A program made the translations under genes and the position numbers. Of a stretch of DNA of 64,000 nt, positions 45,701 through 55,734 are shown piece by piece. Every line of letters starts with the position of its first letter. Positions within the stretch are counted from its first letter, which is position 1. Origin of the DNA: Daedaleopsis sinensis (Eukaryota > Basidiomycota > Agaricomycetes > Polyporales > Polyporaceae); contig CM066305.1 in NCBI GenBank assembly GCA_033807695.1, positions 3,658,001 through 3,722,000 on the forward strand. The letters are read 5' to 3'. Under the pieces are notes generated by a model. The model did no database searches. It saw only the letters and a program-made list of their open reading frames with translations, and had not been told where the DNA came from.

Positions 45701-48207
45701 AGCTTGAACGTGAAGTCCGCATCGCCATGGATAATCAGATCAAGGCCAATACGCCCTCGTACTTTAACTTCTCAGCCAAACATCCACAGGCGAGAACACA
45801 TGAGGTATGCCTGCTTGACGAGAAGGAGTCATTTGTACCCAACTTTATTGGTGGAGCAATACCTAGAAAAGATGCCGGAAGTAGAGAGGAGTATTGCATG
45901 ACAATGTTGACTCTATTTAAGCCTTGGAGGTCCGGTAGAGACCTGCGACCGAACTCTGAGACTTCATGGAGTAATGTTTTCGAAAGTCATATATTCACCA
46001 AACGAGAACAAGAGGTTATGAAATTCTTTCACATTAGATATGAGTGCAATGATGCAAGAGATGACTTCTCCGCCCAACGTAAACAAGCAGAGAAAGGAGG
46101 TACCAACCCGATGTATATGAGCAATGGTGACATGGATGAGATAGACACTCAAGCTATTGTGTTTGATGCGGCCAATAGGGAGGATGATATAGTGAACGCG
46201 GAAGATTGGAATCAAGACAGCACAGCAGAGATTTTGAGAAAATCCCGCATGGCTACAGCTGAGAACGTAATGAAGATGTCAGGATGGATGGACCGCATAG
46301 ATGGTGCTTCGGATGAGCAAAAATCTAGGCTGCCTAGCAGATTGAGGCCGGATAAGCCTGCTACGGACTGGAAAACGCTGTTGGACAATTTGAGAAAAGA
46401 TATCCTAGATGCAAGAGCTGCTGAAGCGAGTAAGAAGAAAGACAACCCAGGGGACCAGTTACCTGAGAACGATGTGGTAAATCAAGTAAAATTGGTGGAC
46501 AAGCAGTACTTTTTGTCTAAAGAGTTTGAGGGCCGGGACCCGCAAGCTAAGGAACTGATTGACCGTACGGTGGCTTCATTCAGTTTGAACGAGGAGCAAG
46601 AAAGAGCATTTCGTATTGTTGCCAACCACGCTGTACAATCTTGTGGTGAACACTTGAAGATGTACTTGGGGGGAATGGCAGGGACCGGTAAATCCCAAGT
46701 GATCAAAGCTCTATCCCATTTCTTTGCAGAGAGACGGGAGAGCTACCGGTTTATGTGTCTAGCACCAACTGGGTCAGCAGCAGCATTGATTGGTGGATCG
46801 ACCTATCACTCCATGCTGGGGTTCCGATCTAAAGACTCTACCGAGTCCATTTCATCCATTCAACAAGTTAGAGATCGACTAAGATTAGTGCAATACATAT
46901 TTGTGGATGAGGTTAGCATGGTAGACTGTGGCAGTCTATATAAGATATGTGCCAAAATGTGTGCTGCAATACAAAATGATGGTGCACCCTTTGGAGGGAT
47001 CAATATGATCTTTGCTGGTGATTTTGCTCAACTTCCTCCGGCCATGTGTGGGAAAGCGTTATATGCTCATGACGTAGGGCGTGTAATCCATCGAACACAT
47101 GATCATAACAAGCAAAAGGCATCTATTGGAAAAGCATTATGGCATCAGTTTACTACTGTTGTCATCCTTAGACAGAACATGAGACAGCGTTCTCAAACTC
47201 CTCAAGATGCCAAGTTGCGGACGGCGTTAGAAAATCTTAGGTACCGGGCATGTACCAAGGATGATATTCAACTACTGAAGTCTAGAGTGGCTGGGAGAGG
47301 TCCAAACAGTCCCAAGTTAAATCAACCCAAGTTCCGCAATGTTTCCGTCATTACTTCGTGGAACTCTTATAGAGATAAGATTAATGAACTTGGATGTAAG
47401 AGATTTGCAAGGGAGAACAGAACAGCTTTGAAGTCATTCTACTCAATTGACAAACTTACTTCAGAGACTGACCCATCAGAGCTCACCAAAAAGGTTCGTG
47501 CCAAGCGGGTAAATCCTAAGAGGAAGAATAACATCGTAAATGAGAAACTTCAGGAGACCTTATGGGGACTGTCTCATCATCTGACAGAGCATCATCCTGG
47601 CATACTTGAGCTTTGCGTTGGGATGCCTGTTATGATCAAAGTCAACGAAGCTACAGAATGTTGCGTTACTAATGGTGCAGAAGCAGTAGTGGTGGGATGG
47701 ACTACCAGACCTATCCCGAACACTGAGGATAAGTTTGGATTGGACACCCTATTTGTCAAGTTGACCGCTGCACCTACAACCATCAAAGTAGATGGACTGC
47801 CTGAGAATGTGGTTCCTTTGACCCACTCTAAGCGCAAAGTCAAATGCAAAATGCCGAATGGACGTATTCTTGAGATTGAGAGAGACCAGGTCCCGGTTGT
47901 ACCCAATTTTGCAATGACTGACTTTGCTTCACAAGGACGTACAAGGCCATTCAATGTGTGTGATCTACAAAACTGCAGATCCCACCAGTCGGTCTATACT
48001 TGTCTCTCTCGGGGCTCAACGCTTGATGGAACTATTATTGTTCAAGCATTTGACTCAAACAAACTGACTGGGGGAATAGCAGGTAGTCTTAGGCAAGAGT
48101 TCCGAGAGTTAGAGCTACTTGATGAGATCACCAAGCTACGATACTTGGGTAAAATTCCCCCACATGTGGTCGGTATAACTCGCAATAAACTTATCCATTC
48201 ATTCTGA
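42784..48207 (+). pseudogene. Helitron RepHel replicase-helicase, 5' truncated
   Basis: Over 1,800 codons are open. N-terminal Helitron-like region, then the HUH Rep domain: HLH at 44308-44316 and the twin Tyr YVADY at 44944-44958. An acidic spacer follows. The C-terminal Pif1-type SF1 helicase has GGMAGTGKS (about 46670), PTGSAAALIG, FVDEVSM and FAGDFAQLPP. It would nick and unwind DNA for rolling-circle transposition. Defects: the start is replaced by the LTR (the frame continues upstream into it), and a TGA at 48205 cuts the frame just before the peptidase part. No ATG near 42841 is credible; that codon is TTG. Probably dead, though the catalytic motifs are intact. Confidence 0.88.
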
Positions 48208-48209
48208 AG

Positions 48210-49403
48210 TTGGAAGGGAGAGAAGTTGTGCCGAAGACTATACATAGTGTGATTCAGTGGAGTAATAAGGATCCCTTCCCATTCAACCCAGTAACAAAAG
48301 ACAGCCTGTGGACTTTAATTAAACAATCAAAGGCAGATACAGATGCAAGCAAGCAAGCAGCCTTGAAACGTGATACCACAAACTTTGTCAGCGCGAAGGG
48401 AACTCAAGCATTAAATAATGTCAGCAATGCGGTGATCAAGCAGAGTGCCAAACGTAAACGTTCTATGGAAGAGGATGAGATGGACAATACATTGAAGAAA
48501 AAGGTTAGACAGATCAAAGCCATGCCCCCACCCAAGGGGAAGACCTTTATCAGAATTCCTTGGGACAAAGACAATTGGAGTTGTGCATACGATAGCATGC
48601 TGACTATACTGTTATCTGTATACACTGAGTCTCCTGATGTGTGGAGTACAGAAGCATCACCACAAAGCGATGTACTTCTCAAGCTAGAGCAGGTGTTCAA
48701 ACAATCTCTAGCCATGCCGCCAACAATGACCATTGTTCAGGCTAGAAATCAAATCAGAGATATGCTGGGTTGTGAGAATCCTGAGTTGGCTGCCCGAGGG
48801 AAGACATATACTGATCTCTATGAGCTAGCTGAGAGACTACTAGCGGTAGATGGAGACGTTCTAACCAAGACTAACATTTGCCGCCGTTGTGATTATAAGT
48901 CCGTTGAGAATTGTTCGTCCCAAGTAATGTGGACATGTATAGAGAACACGTGGAAGAATAATCCAGAGAAGTTGGGTACATATAGAGGTAAGACAACATC
49001 AAAATGGATACATGCATTGAGAACGCAGCAGAGAGAAACTCCTTGCCCACATTGCCGTTATCCTATGCTAAGATATAGGGAGTACAATGCTCGTCCTCCT
49101 TTTATCTCATTCATCATTGATGGACACAAAATGCGCTTGGACCATCAGATTGTATTCCCTGAAGTAGATCAGATGTATAGACTCTGCGGAGTAGTATACA
49201 TCTCCACTGGAGAGCTCACCAAACACTTCGTATGTAAAATAATTGACAAGTCAGGCGGCGTATGGTTTCATGATGGTGCTCTTCCGGGTAATATGGGTGA
49301 GAATGTTACATACAGTGATAACATCATTCACCTACCTTATCAAAAGCTACAAGCCATCAAGAAGGAGTATGTGATGGCTCTGGCGATCTATACTAGATTG
49401 TAA
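48210..49403 (+). pseudogene. Helitron C-terminal USP/papain-like cysteine peptidase region
   Basis: Open from 48189 in a different frame from RepHel, with no ATG until about 48468. Motifs: IPWDKDNWSCAYDSML, with Cys in a DNxSCAYD context like ubiquitin-peptidase Cys boxes; paired CxxC (ICRRC, PCPHC) suggesting a zinc finger; and HFVCKIIDKSGGVWFHDG with a candidate catalytic His and Asp. From memory, related agaricomycete Helitrons encode this as the C-terminal part of one RepHel polyprotein. Here a stop and a nearby frameshift separate the two. A peptidase role is inferred; expression as a separate protein is doubtful. Confidence 0.7.
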
Positions 49404-49807
49404 TGTATCATTTCTCATAAGCGCTTATATATACATACAAGAACTATTGCATTTTAATGAACTCGCCCACTATACTCATCAATCGTACCGTGCCAGACCT
49501 GGCCTCCTTCTCCACAAGTGAGTTAGCCCGTGTACTAGTACGACTCGGAGTACGCTCTGAGTCTCTGACACTAGATCTACTACTACTACACAGCTTGACC
49601 GTTCTGCCAGTGCCCTCGATTCTGCCAGTACTAGCAGTCACGGTAGGCAGGGTGTACATCACGGACTTCGGGGAGTCACAGCAATACGAGCTCGGGCCGG
49701 GGTAGCAGCCCGCAATCAAAATGCCATACTTACTATCGCAGCGCCCGATCGTGCACCATTCACTGAAAAGAGTCGGCTCTTCCTGAACGGGATTTGATAC
49801 TCTGCAG
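49404..49807. other. Junction between Helitron and FAD oxidase gene
   Basis: About 400 bases hold the presumed Helitron right flank, AT-rich to 49460, then mosaic DNA with a K-family relic (49643-49747). No first exon for the FAD oxidase is apparent here. Confidence 0.55.
49643..49747 (+). pseudogene. K-family relic copied from K1
   Basis: Matches about 13278-13381 of K1 (encoding the YIxDFGESQQYELGPG segment). It shares K1's own deletion junction after QPAIK and the following GCGCCCG. It has an extra stop (TAG) and a 3-base difference. It therefore descends from K1 or a copy already carrying K1's deletion. Confidence 0.85.
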
Positions 49808-51614
49808 GTAAGGTTCCGCGAACCATTCTCCAACTGGGGCGCAACAGTGAACCACAAGCCGCGGTACACCTTCCTTCCGACCACCGTTCTCGGCGTGCAG
49901 AACCTTGTACGCTACGCCACGGCCAATAAACTGCGGGTGCGCTGCGCGGGGTATCGACACAGCTGGTCGCCCATATTTTCGCAGGAAGACAACATCCTCG
50001 TCTCGTTTGTCAACCTCGAGCAAGTGACCACCCTGCCCGACCCAATGAGCCTGGCCCCGGGCGACTACACGGGTGAGGGCGTGAGCGAGCTTAAGACGAT
50101 CGAGCTCAAGGAGCAGCTCGGTGAGACGAAACGGCTGTGCCGCATCGGCGCAGGCGTTACCAACGAGGACTTCCGGCGGTGGGCCGTGGCGAATAACGCA
50201 TGGGCTCTGCCCGTCGACGTCATCCTCGTCGAGGTTACCGTTGGCGGCGTGAACGCGCCCATCTGCCACGGCGCGGGCCGCCGCCACCAGACGTGCTCCG
50301 ACGGCGTCCGCCGCGTCGAGTATGTGGACTGCAACGGCCGGGTGCAGGCTGTCGACGACCCCAAGCTCATCAAGGCCGCCGCTGGCAGCTTCGGCCTCCT
50401 CGGAGTAGTCACGCACATCACCTTCGAGCTCGACAAGATGACGTACGCCGTCATGCAGCCGCGCAAGATCGACGTCGGCCTGGCGATCCCGCCGCTGAAG
50501 AAGGAGGATATTCCGCCTGCACTGAGGGCCGACTGGTTCGACGCCGAGGATGCGGAGAAGCAGATGGAGGCCGCTCGGTTGGACTTTGAGAGGCGTGCGA
50601 GGGACGACTATTACAGTGAGTGGTTCTGGTTCACGTACCAGCAGAAGGCGTGGGTCAATACGTGGAACACGGTCGAGGAGGCGACCGACGTGGTGGAGTA
50701 CCCGGACGACGCGGCTACCTTCCTGCAGTGGATCGAGGGGTGGCTTGGTGGTATTCTGACCTCGAGGTAAATTCAGTCTCGCCTCGCTTGGAGGTTACAG
50801 GGAGGAGTACGTGCTAACACATGTTGACAGTAAGCTCTTCAATGCTCTCCCCGGCCAATGGCAGGCGCAGCTGCTCGCAACTAGCGGCATGGCCGCCCTG
50901 CCACCTTACTTCGGCGAGAATGACTCTCCGACCATTAAGTATGTCGTCTCCCTTCTCCAGCTGTTTCTACCACTCACACCACGCAAAAGGACTCACCTTA
51001 CTAACGCCCTGCACTTCCGCCGCGGCATACAGAACATGCGCGTCCGCGACACCGAGTTCCAGATCCCCATCCCGCCCCTGCACCCTGGCGACCCCACCTC
51101 GGCCCCGGACTTCTCCATCGTCCAGCGCGCATGGTGGGACGTGATCTCGCTCGTGTACTCGTACCCCGACGGCTCCGCACCCATGCGGCTTACGCTCGAG
51201 TTGCGTATCATGGGCGGCTCAGACATGCTGATGGCGCCGCAGCACGGCAATGCGCCGTGGGGTACCGCCAGCATTGAGGTCCTTTCCGTGCCCGATGCCG
51301 TGACAGACAAGCAATGGTATGAGTTCATTCAGAAGGTCGCGGATAAGTGGATGAGCTACGAGTACGACGTCAAGGGAGGGGGAGGGAAGGGCAAGCTGAA
51401 TGTCAGGCCGCACTGGGCTAAGGAGTGGGACGGGCTGACACTGGGCGGCTTGGACGCACGGCGCTACATCAAGGAGGTTGCGTATAAGGAGCAGATCCCG
51501 GCGTTCAGGGAGGCGTTGGCCGAGATTGGGAGGGCGCAGGGATGGGGGCTTGCGGATCTGAAGGGGCGGTTTTCGAATGAGCTGTGGGACGAGCTGGTGT
51601 TCGACAAAGACTGA
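49808..51614 (+). CDS. FAD-linked oxidase, D-arabinono-1,4-lactone oxidase-like (5' truncated)
   Basis: Exons 49808-50766, 50831-50938 and 50990-51614. From the first in-frame ATG (49847) the product is 550 residues. Coding-like sequence continues upstream (VRFREPFSNWG) to an acceptor-like CAG at 49805-49807, so at least one 5' exon is missing or displaced. The FAD-binding region has CAGYRHSW and GAGVTNEDFRRWA. The C-terminus carries HFRRGIQNMRVRDTEFQIP and RPHWAKEW, typical of the ALO substrate-domain family that oxidises aldonolactones or sterols with O2 or cytochrome c. The intron 50939-50989 (51 bases) is in frame and stop-free. The upstream neighbour is transposon and K relic DNA, which suggests the 5' end was destroyed or replaced. 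Activity uncertain. Confidence 0.75.
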
Positions 51615-51767
51615 GTATGCGTGAATGTTCTGGGACGATAGGCTGAAAGGGGTGGGGTATCGCAGGGTGTGTCGGACACACTCGTAGGATGTAAGTATTG
51701 TAAAGTTTGACATCTTCTCCAGCATGTGGGCAATCGGTATTTTTATTGATACTGGACCTTGCGTCGG

Positions 51768-51848
51768 CCACTAAACGGCATGACACATTTCGACCCCTAC
51801 TAATGGGACGTCTTCTGCGTCGGTCACTCGTTTCAGAGAATATCAACG
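51768..51848 (+). pseudogene. K-family exon 4 relic
   Basis: Encodes NGMTHFDPY-stop-WDVFCVGHSFQRIST followed by a GTGAGT donor, the end of K exon 4. The stop replaces the conserved Ser codon. Nothing else of the gene remains nearby. Confidence 0.8.
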
Positions 51849-52134
51849 GTGAGTCTGTCCAGTTCAGCTTGGGGTGCAAGGTACTGAAGCGATTCAATGC
51901 TTTCTTCGACTAGTTGGTCGTTCATGCATTCAAGTCATACACGCCCACGTACATTCAAGTTCACACCTGTATAGCCAGATGCCCGATTCGCACCATCCCG
52001 AAACCGAGGAGTACTCCAAGACATGCCCACTTCTAACAGTGGTGTTACACCGAATCCTCCTGTGAGCGGCATGATATCATTCGGCATGACCTTCATTACC
52101 GTCTCCTATAACAAACGCAGGTCAAAAGGGCACA

Positions 52135-52515
52135 TCACATGCGAAGAAAGAGCACGAACACGACCTCGCCAGTCAGCGCATTCACGTTGACCGTAATGAT
52201 ATCGACTTCGCTGAGGGATCTCAAGCCAGTCAAGACTGCCGCACGGTTCGTAGCAGGGTCCTGGGGGTTGATTACCCATACCATCAACAACGAGCACCCC
52301 TCAGGCATGAGTGTCCCAAGATCGATGGTATAGCAGATGGCATCTGGTACTTGGCCAGCAATGGTGACCAAAGACTTGCGGAACTTCATGACTGTTCCTT
52401 CGGCCTGTATACCATCGGCTGCGCTCGACTTCTTGATCGTAAAGTCGAAGTAGTCGTCTGAGAGTGTGGGGATGAGATCGATCACGTATCTCAGACCTAA
52501 CGGGACATTCGCCAT
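52135..52515 (-). CDS. S3: small conserved protein of the S family, divergent from K4
   Basis: Single coding exon, 126 residues, with a 5'-UTR intron (52520-52593) ending four bases before the ATG. Shares RKSLVTIAGQ, the Cys-x3-DLG block and NPQDPATNRAAVLTGL with S1, about 40 percent identical by eye. The start MANVPLGLRYVIDLIPTL matches S2's region GYIIDLMPTL. No signal peptide or membrane span; likely cytosolic. Head-to-head with K4, 366 bases between the ATGs. Function unknown; the recurring pairing suggests a role linked to the K proteins. Confidence 0.75.
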   Translation of the reverse strand: MANVPLGLRYVIDLIPTLSDDYFDFTIKKSSAADGIQAEGTVMKFRKSLVTIAGQVPDAICYTIDLGTLMPEGCSLLMVWVINPQDPATNRAAVLTGLRSLSEVDIITVNVNALTGEVVFVLFLRM

Positions 52516-52698
52516 TGCTCTGAAGACTTGGAAGCAGGCGCACGATAGGTTAGCTCGACATATGAGTATTCATGCTAAAAGACAGTTACTCACCGTGACG
52601 AGACAACGGATGATGGCGGCACGGAGTAGAACTCTGTATGAAAGCCCTTCCAGTGGCGGGAAGGAGGGTAACTGGTACAGGAAGCGTGGTGCCCTCCA

Positions 52699-52708
52699 CA
52701 TTTATAGC
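52699..52708 (-). promoter_or_regulatory. TATA box for S3
   Basis: The minus strand reads GCTATAAATG, about 186 bases before the S3 ATG and upstream of the 5'-UTR intron, as in S1 and S2. Confidence 0.55.
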
Positions 52709-52881
52709 AGGTTCACAGGTCATGTAAGGCCGCTGGGTCAGAAATATATCTTCATTGATCTCCGACCCGGCTTGGGCACGGGACCAAGCAAGCGCGCGAC
52801 AAACGTTATGCCGGGGTGGGCGCCACTGCGACTTTCATCAACCTTGCTCACGACCTTGACCACCTCACATCCGCTCTCTCT

Positions 52882-53985
52882 ATGTTACCCGGAGATGAAT
52901 ACATTCTCATTCCGGACTGGGTCAAGGATCATCCGGAGATCAAGGCGAGGAATTACCAGCTCCGTATGCTCCTCAAACCGGTCAGTCCAACACCACTCAG
53001 ATTGCTTTAAAAACTCCAATCTAAAATGGTCCTCAGAATGTTGCGTGGAGAACGACTGGGCAGATTCCGCCATTTGTGGTGAAAGTCCTCAATCCGGCTG
53101 GCCAAGAAGCAAACATATACGACAAGCTTCGCAAACTGAGCCCCGCTTCTCCCAACCACACACTACCTGGCTCCGAGGTTATACCCGGAGAGCGCCCACT
53201 GCTGGTCTTGCCAGCGGTGAACGAATTCATGCCAAGCTTCAGTGATTGGAATCTCAAGCAGTTGCTCCAATGCTACTACCAAATCCTGGAGGTGCAGTGT
53301 ATCACTTCTTGCATCTTCGACGGGATTTCTGATCCTCGTCTCGACAGGGACTGGAGTTCCTCCATGAACAGAAGATTGCTCATTTGGTGCGTACGTGCAT
53401 GTCGTTCGAGCTGTGAAATGCTGACAGTGTTGTGTAACTAGGACTTTGTGACCGATAATCTGCTGCTCGTCGACGAGCGGGATGTCAAATATCACCCTAA
53501 CCTTCCGCTTGAATTAGAGAAGATCTATATCATGGACTTCGGCGAGTCGCAGCAGTTCGAGCTGGGGCCGGGAAGGCAGCCTGCAATCAAGCTACCTCCA
53601 TCGCATATCACTCCGCCGAACGGGATGACGCACTTCGACCCATACTCGTGGGATGTTCATTGTGTCGGCCATGCATTCCAATGGATATCCGAAGTGAGTG
53701 ACTATTGTCTCTCATTGTTATGTTCGGGCTCGAATCTGAAACCACGCTCAGTGGGTACATAGAAAACGGCCCGAGCCGTGGATTGTCCGGCGTCTGGGGC
53801 TATGGCTGGTAGGCAACGAGCGGGGATGTACGAGCGTGTGCTACTGCCGGCCCACTGCACGAAGAGCGCGACAGGTGCTGGCGGGGATTCTGTGGGCGTA
53901 TGGGGTATATGAGGCTGTTGGGGGTGTACTTAAGAGCCTGCGATGGGTGTTTTCCTCGACAAACCTTCGTAAAAAGGATCAGTAA
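52882..53985 (+). CDS. K4: kinase-like protein, intact copy
   Basis: Exons 52882-52980, 53037-53291, 53348-53386, 53442-53693 and 53752-53985, all phase 0, give 292 residues. An upstream in-frame ATG exists at 52816, but paralogues start at the position of 52882. Landmarks are kept: FVVKVLN, GQEANIYDKL, GLEFLHEQKIAHL then DFVTDN, MDFGESQQFELGPG, HFDPYSWDVHCVGHAFQW and RPTARRARQ. It is the most diverged complete copy and has its own tail (SLRWVFSSTNLRKKDQ), also seen at the end of K1. Divergent from S3. Confidence 0.82.
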
Positions 53986-54191
53986 GTAGCAGCTGTTACT
54001 GGTAGCTTGCATCGAGAACACATGATGTCACGATTTGGTGAACGGAATACCCACTACTATGCGAGCGCTACGTGGCCTTTATAATGGGCGCTTCCAGACT
54101 TGACTCACAATTTTGACCAGCTTTGACCACAACTTCAGGCTAGCGCTTCCTGAAGTTACGACCGTCGGCGCGATGATACGTGGTGTTCAAC

Positions 54192-54290
54192 CATTGTATG
54201 TCCCGGAGTGGGTTAGAACTCATCCTGATATTCAAGCGAGGGGCATTTCCCTTGAAGTAGTTCTAAAACTTGTCTAAAACCGGTCAGTAG
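54192..54290 (+). pseudogene. K-family exon 1 relic
   Basis: Encodes LYVPEWVRTHPDIQARGIS then a decayed end with an in-frame stop before a GTCAGT donor. This is an isolated exon 1. It lies just upstream of the K5 promoter. Confidence 0.75.
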
Positions 54291-54417
54291 CAGCCAGTAC
54301 TTGACGGCGAGCGCTATTGTTCTCAACAAGCGGCGGCAAGCGACGGACTTGAACCTTGTTTCACAACCACCACCTCCCGTTCATCTACGAGCCAGGCTGC
54401 CACTGCGCACACATACT

Positions 54418-55544
54418 ATGGCGCTGCGATTTGACCTAGTTCCAGATTGGGTCAAGGACCATCCAGAGGTGCAAGCTAGAGGAATTCAGCTGGAAGACAC
54501 GATCAAGCCAGTGAGTGTAACCCGAAGCTGCCCTCCGGCGGGCCTATTGAAGTGCTCCCTGTATCTAACTCACATGATATTGTATCCTTGCAGAACGTCG
54601 CCTGGCGGACCGGTGTACAGATGCCTCCATACATAGTCAAAGCCCTCAATCCGGCCGGTCAAGAGGCCGACATATACGACCGACTACGCGGACTGAGTCC
54701 TGCCGCTCCCAACCATACTCTGCCGGGCTGCGACGTCGTTCGTTCCGAACCGCAGGATCTGTTGATCATGCCACTGGTGGGGGAGTTCCATACGCCAGAT
54801 TTTACTACTTGGGATCTCGGCACGTTGCTGAGATGCTACTACCAGGATGATCCTGGAGGTATGACGGCAAACTCGTATTGCCACAAATGTACTGACACGC
54901 TTCGACCGCAGAGCGTCGAGTTTCTTCACAACTTGAAGATCGCGCACCTTGTAAGTTATTGTAACAGGTCTCAGCCATGTTGCGACTTATGATGTTCTCT
55001 GCAGGACATCGTGACCGACAACATGCTGCTTGCCACACAATGGGCAGTCGAGTGGCACAAGAATGTGCCCCTCGAGCTGGGGAAGATCTACATCATGGAC
55101 TTCGGCGAGTCGCAGCAGTACGACCTGGGACCAGGGCGGCAGCCCGCAATTCAACTGCCGCCGTCGCATATCACGCCGCCTAACGACATGACGCATTTTG
55201 ACCCATACTCGTGGGACATCCTCTGCGTCGGCCATGCGTTCCAATGGATATCGGGGGTGAGATCCTCAGTACCTGTTTGCCTGTCACGAGGGCTGAGCTC
55301 GCCGTCTCTGTAGTGGGTTTATATAAATCGCCCGGAGCCGTGGGTCATCCGCCGATTGCGGCTCTGGCTGGTCGGCAACGAGCGAGGATGCACGACTGTA
55401 TGCCATTGCCGGCCTACTGCGCGCAGGGCGCGACAGGTGCTGTCTGCGATCGTATGGGTCGTCGGGGTATCAGAAGCGTTCGGACGTGCGTTCAGTGCGT
55501 TGCGGGGAGTCTTTTCCCGAACGAAATCGAGTCGGAAGGAATAA
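54418..55544 (+). CDS. K5: kinase-like copy with a 4-base insertion; readable if intron 2 is retained
   Basis: Exons 54418-54510, 54594-54858, 54912-54950, 55005-55256 and 55314-55544 follow the family pattern. Exon 2, however, is 4 bases longer than in K2 (GATG added at YYQ). Normal splicing would therefore shift the frame. Intron 2 (54859-54911) is 53 bases; retained, it adds 57 with the insertion, has no stop in that frame and leads correctly into SVEFLHNLKIAHL. That isoform would be 310 residues with a 19-residue insert between the two lobes. All other landmarks are present (YIVKALN, DIVTDN, MDFGES). Call it a damaged copy with a possible rescue. There is no S partner; the nearest upstream element is the exon 1 relic. 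Confidence 0.7.
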
Positions 55545-55734
55545 ATATTGAGATTGGCCCGTATGATTGATGGTGTTTGGTGTTGCGAGTTGTGGAGTAC
55601 TTGTGCCGGTCGACTGCACTGAAGCGCGCATATAGCGCCGACTCTAGCCGCAGTGCCACTCCGGTTAACCGGGGCCCAGCACTGAGCAGGTTCAACCTGC
55701 CACGCTTTCACCGTTTTGCTTCAACTCGCATATC

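Larger units (their letters stand above)
42783..49403 (+). mobile_element. Degraded Helitron (5' truncated)
   Basis: Starts abruptly at the 3' LTR inside coding sequence and carries a RepHel frame followed by a cysteine peptidase-like frame. Base composition is clearly more AT-rich than neighbouring genes. I could not fix the 3' terminus: a palindrome ATAAGCGCTTAT lies at 49418-49429, but no hairpin plus CTRR end is clear. The left end is missing. Confidence 0.85.

Noticed and set aside
19000..49640. Starship-type giant element
   Set aside because: No DUF3435 tyrosine recombinase captain was found in the block, and such elements are known from other fungi.
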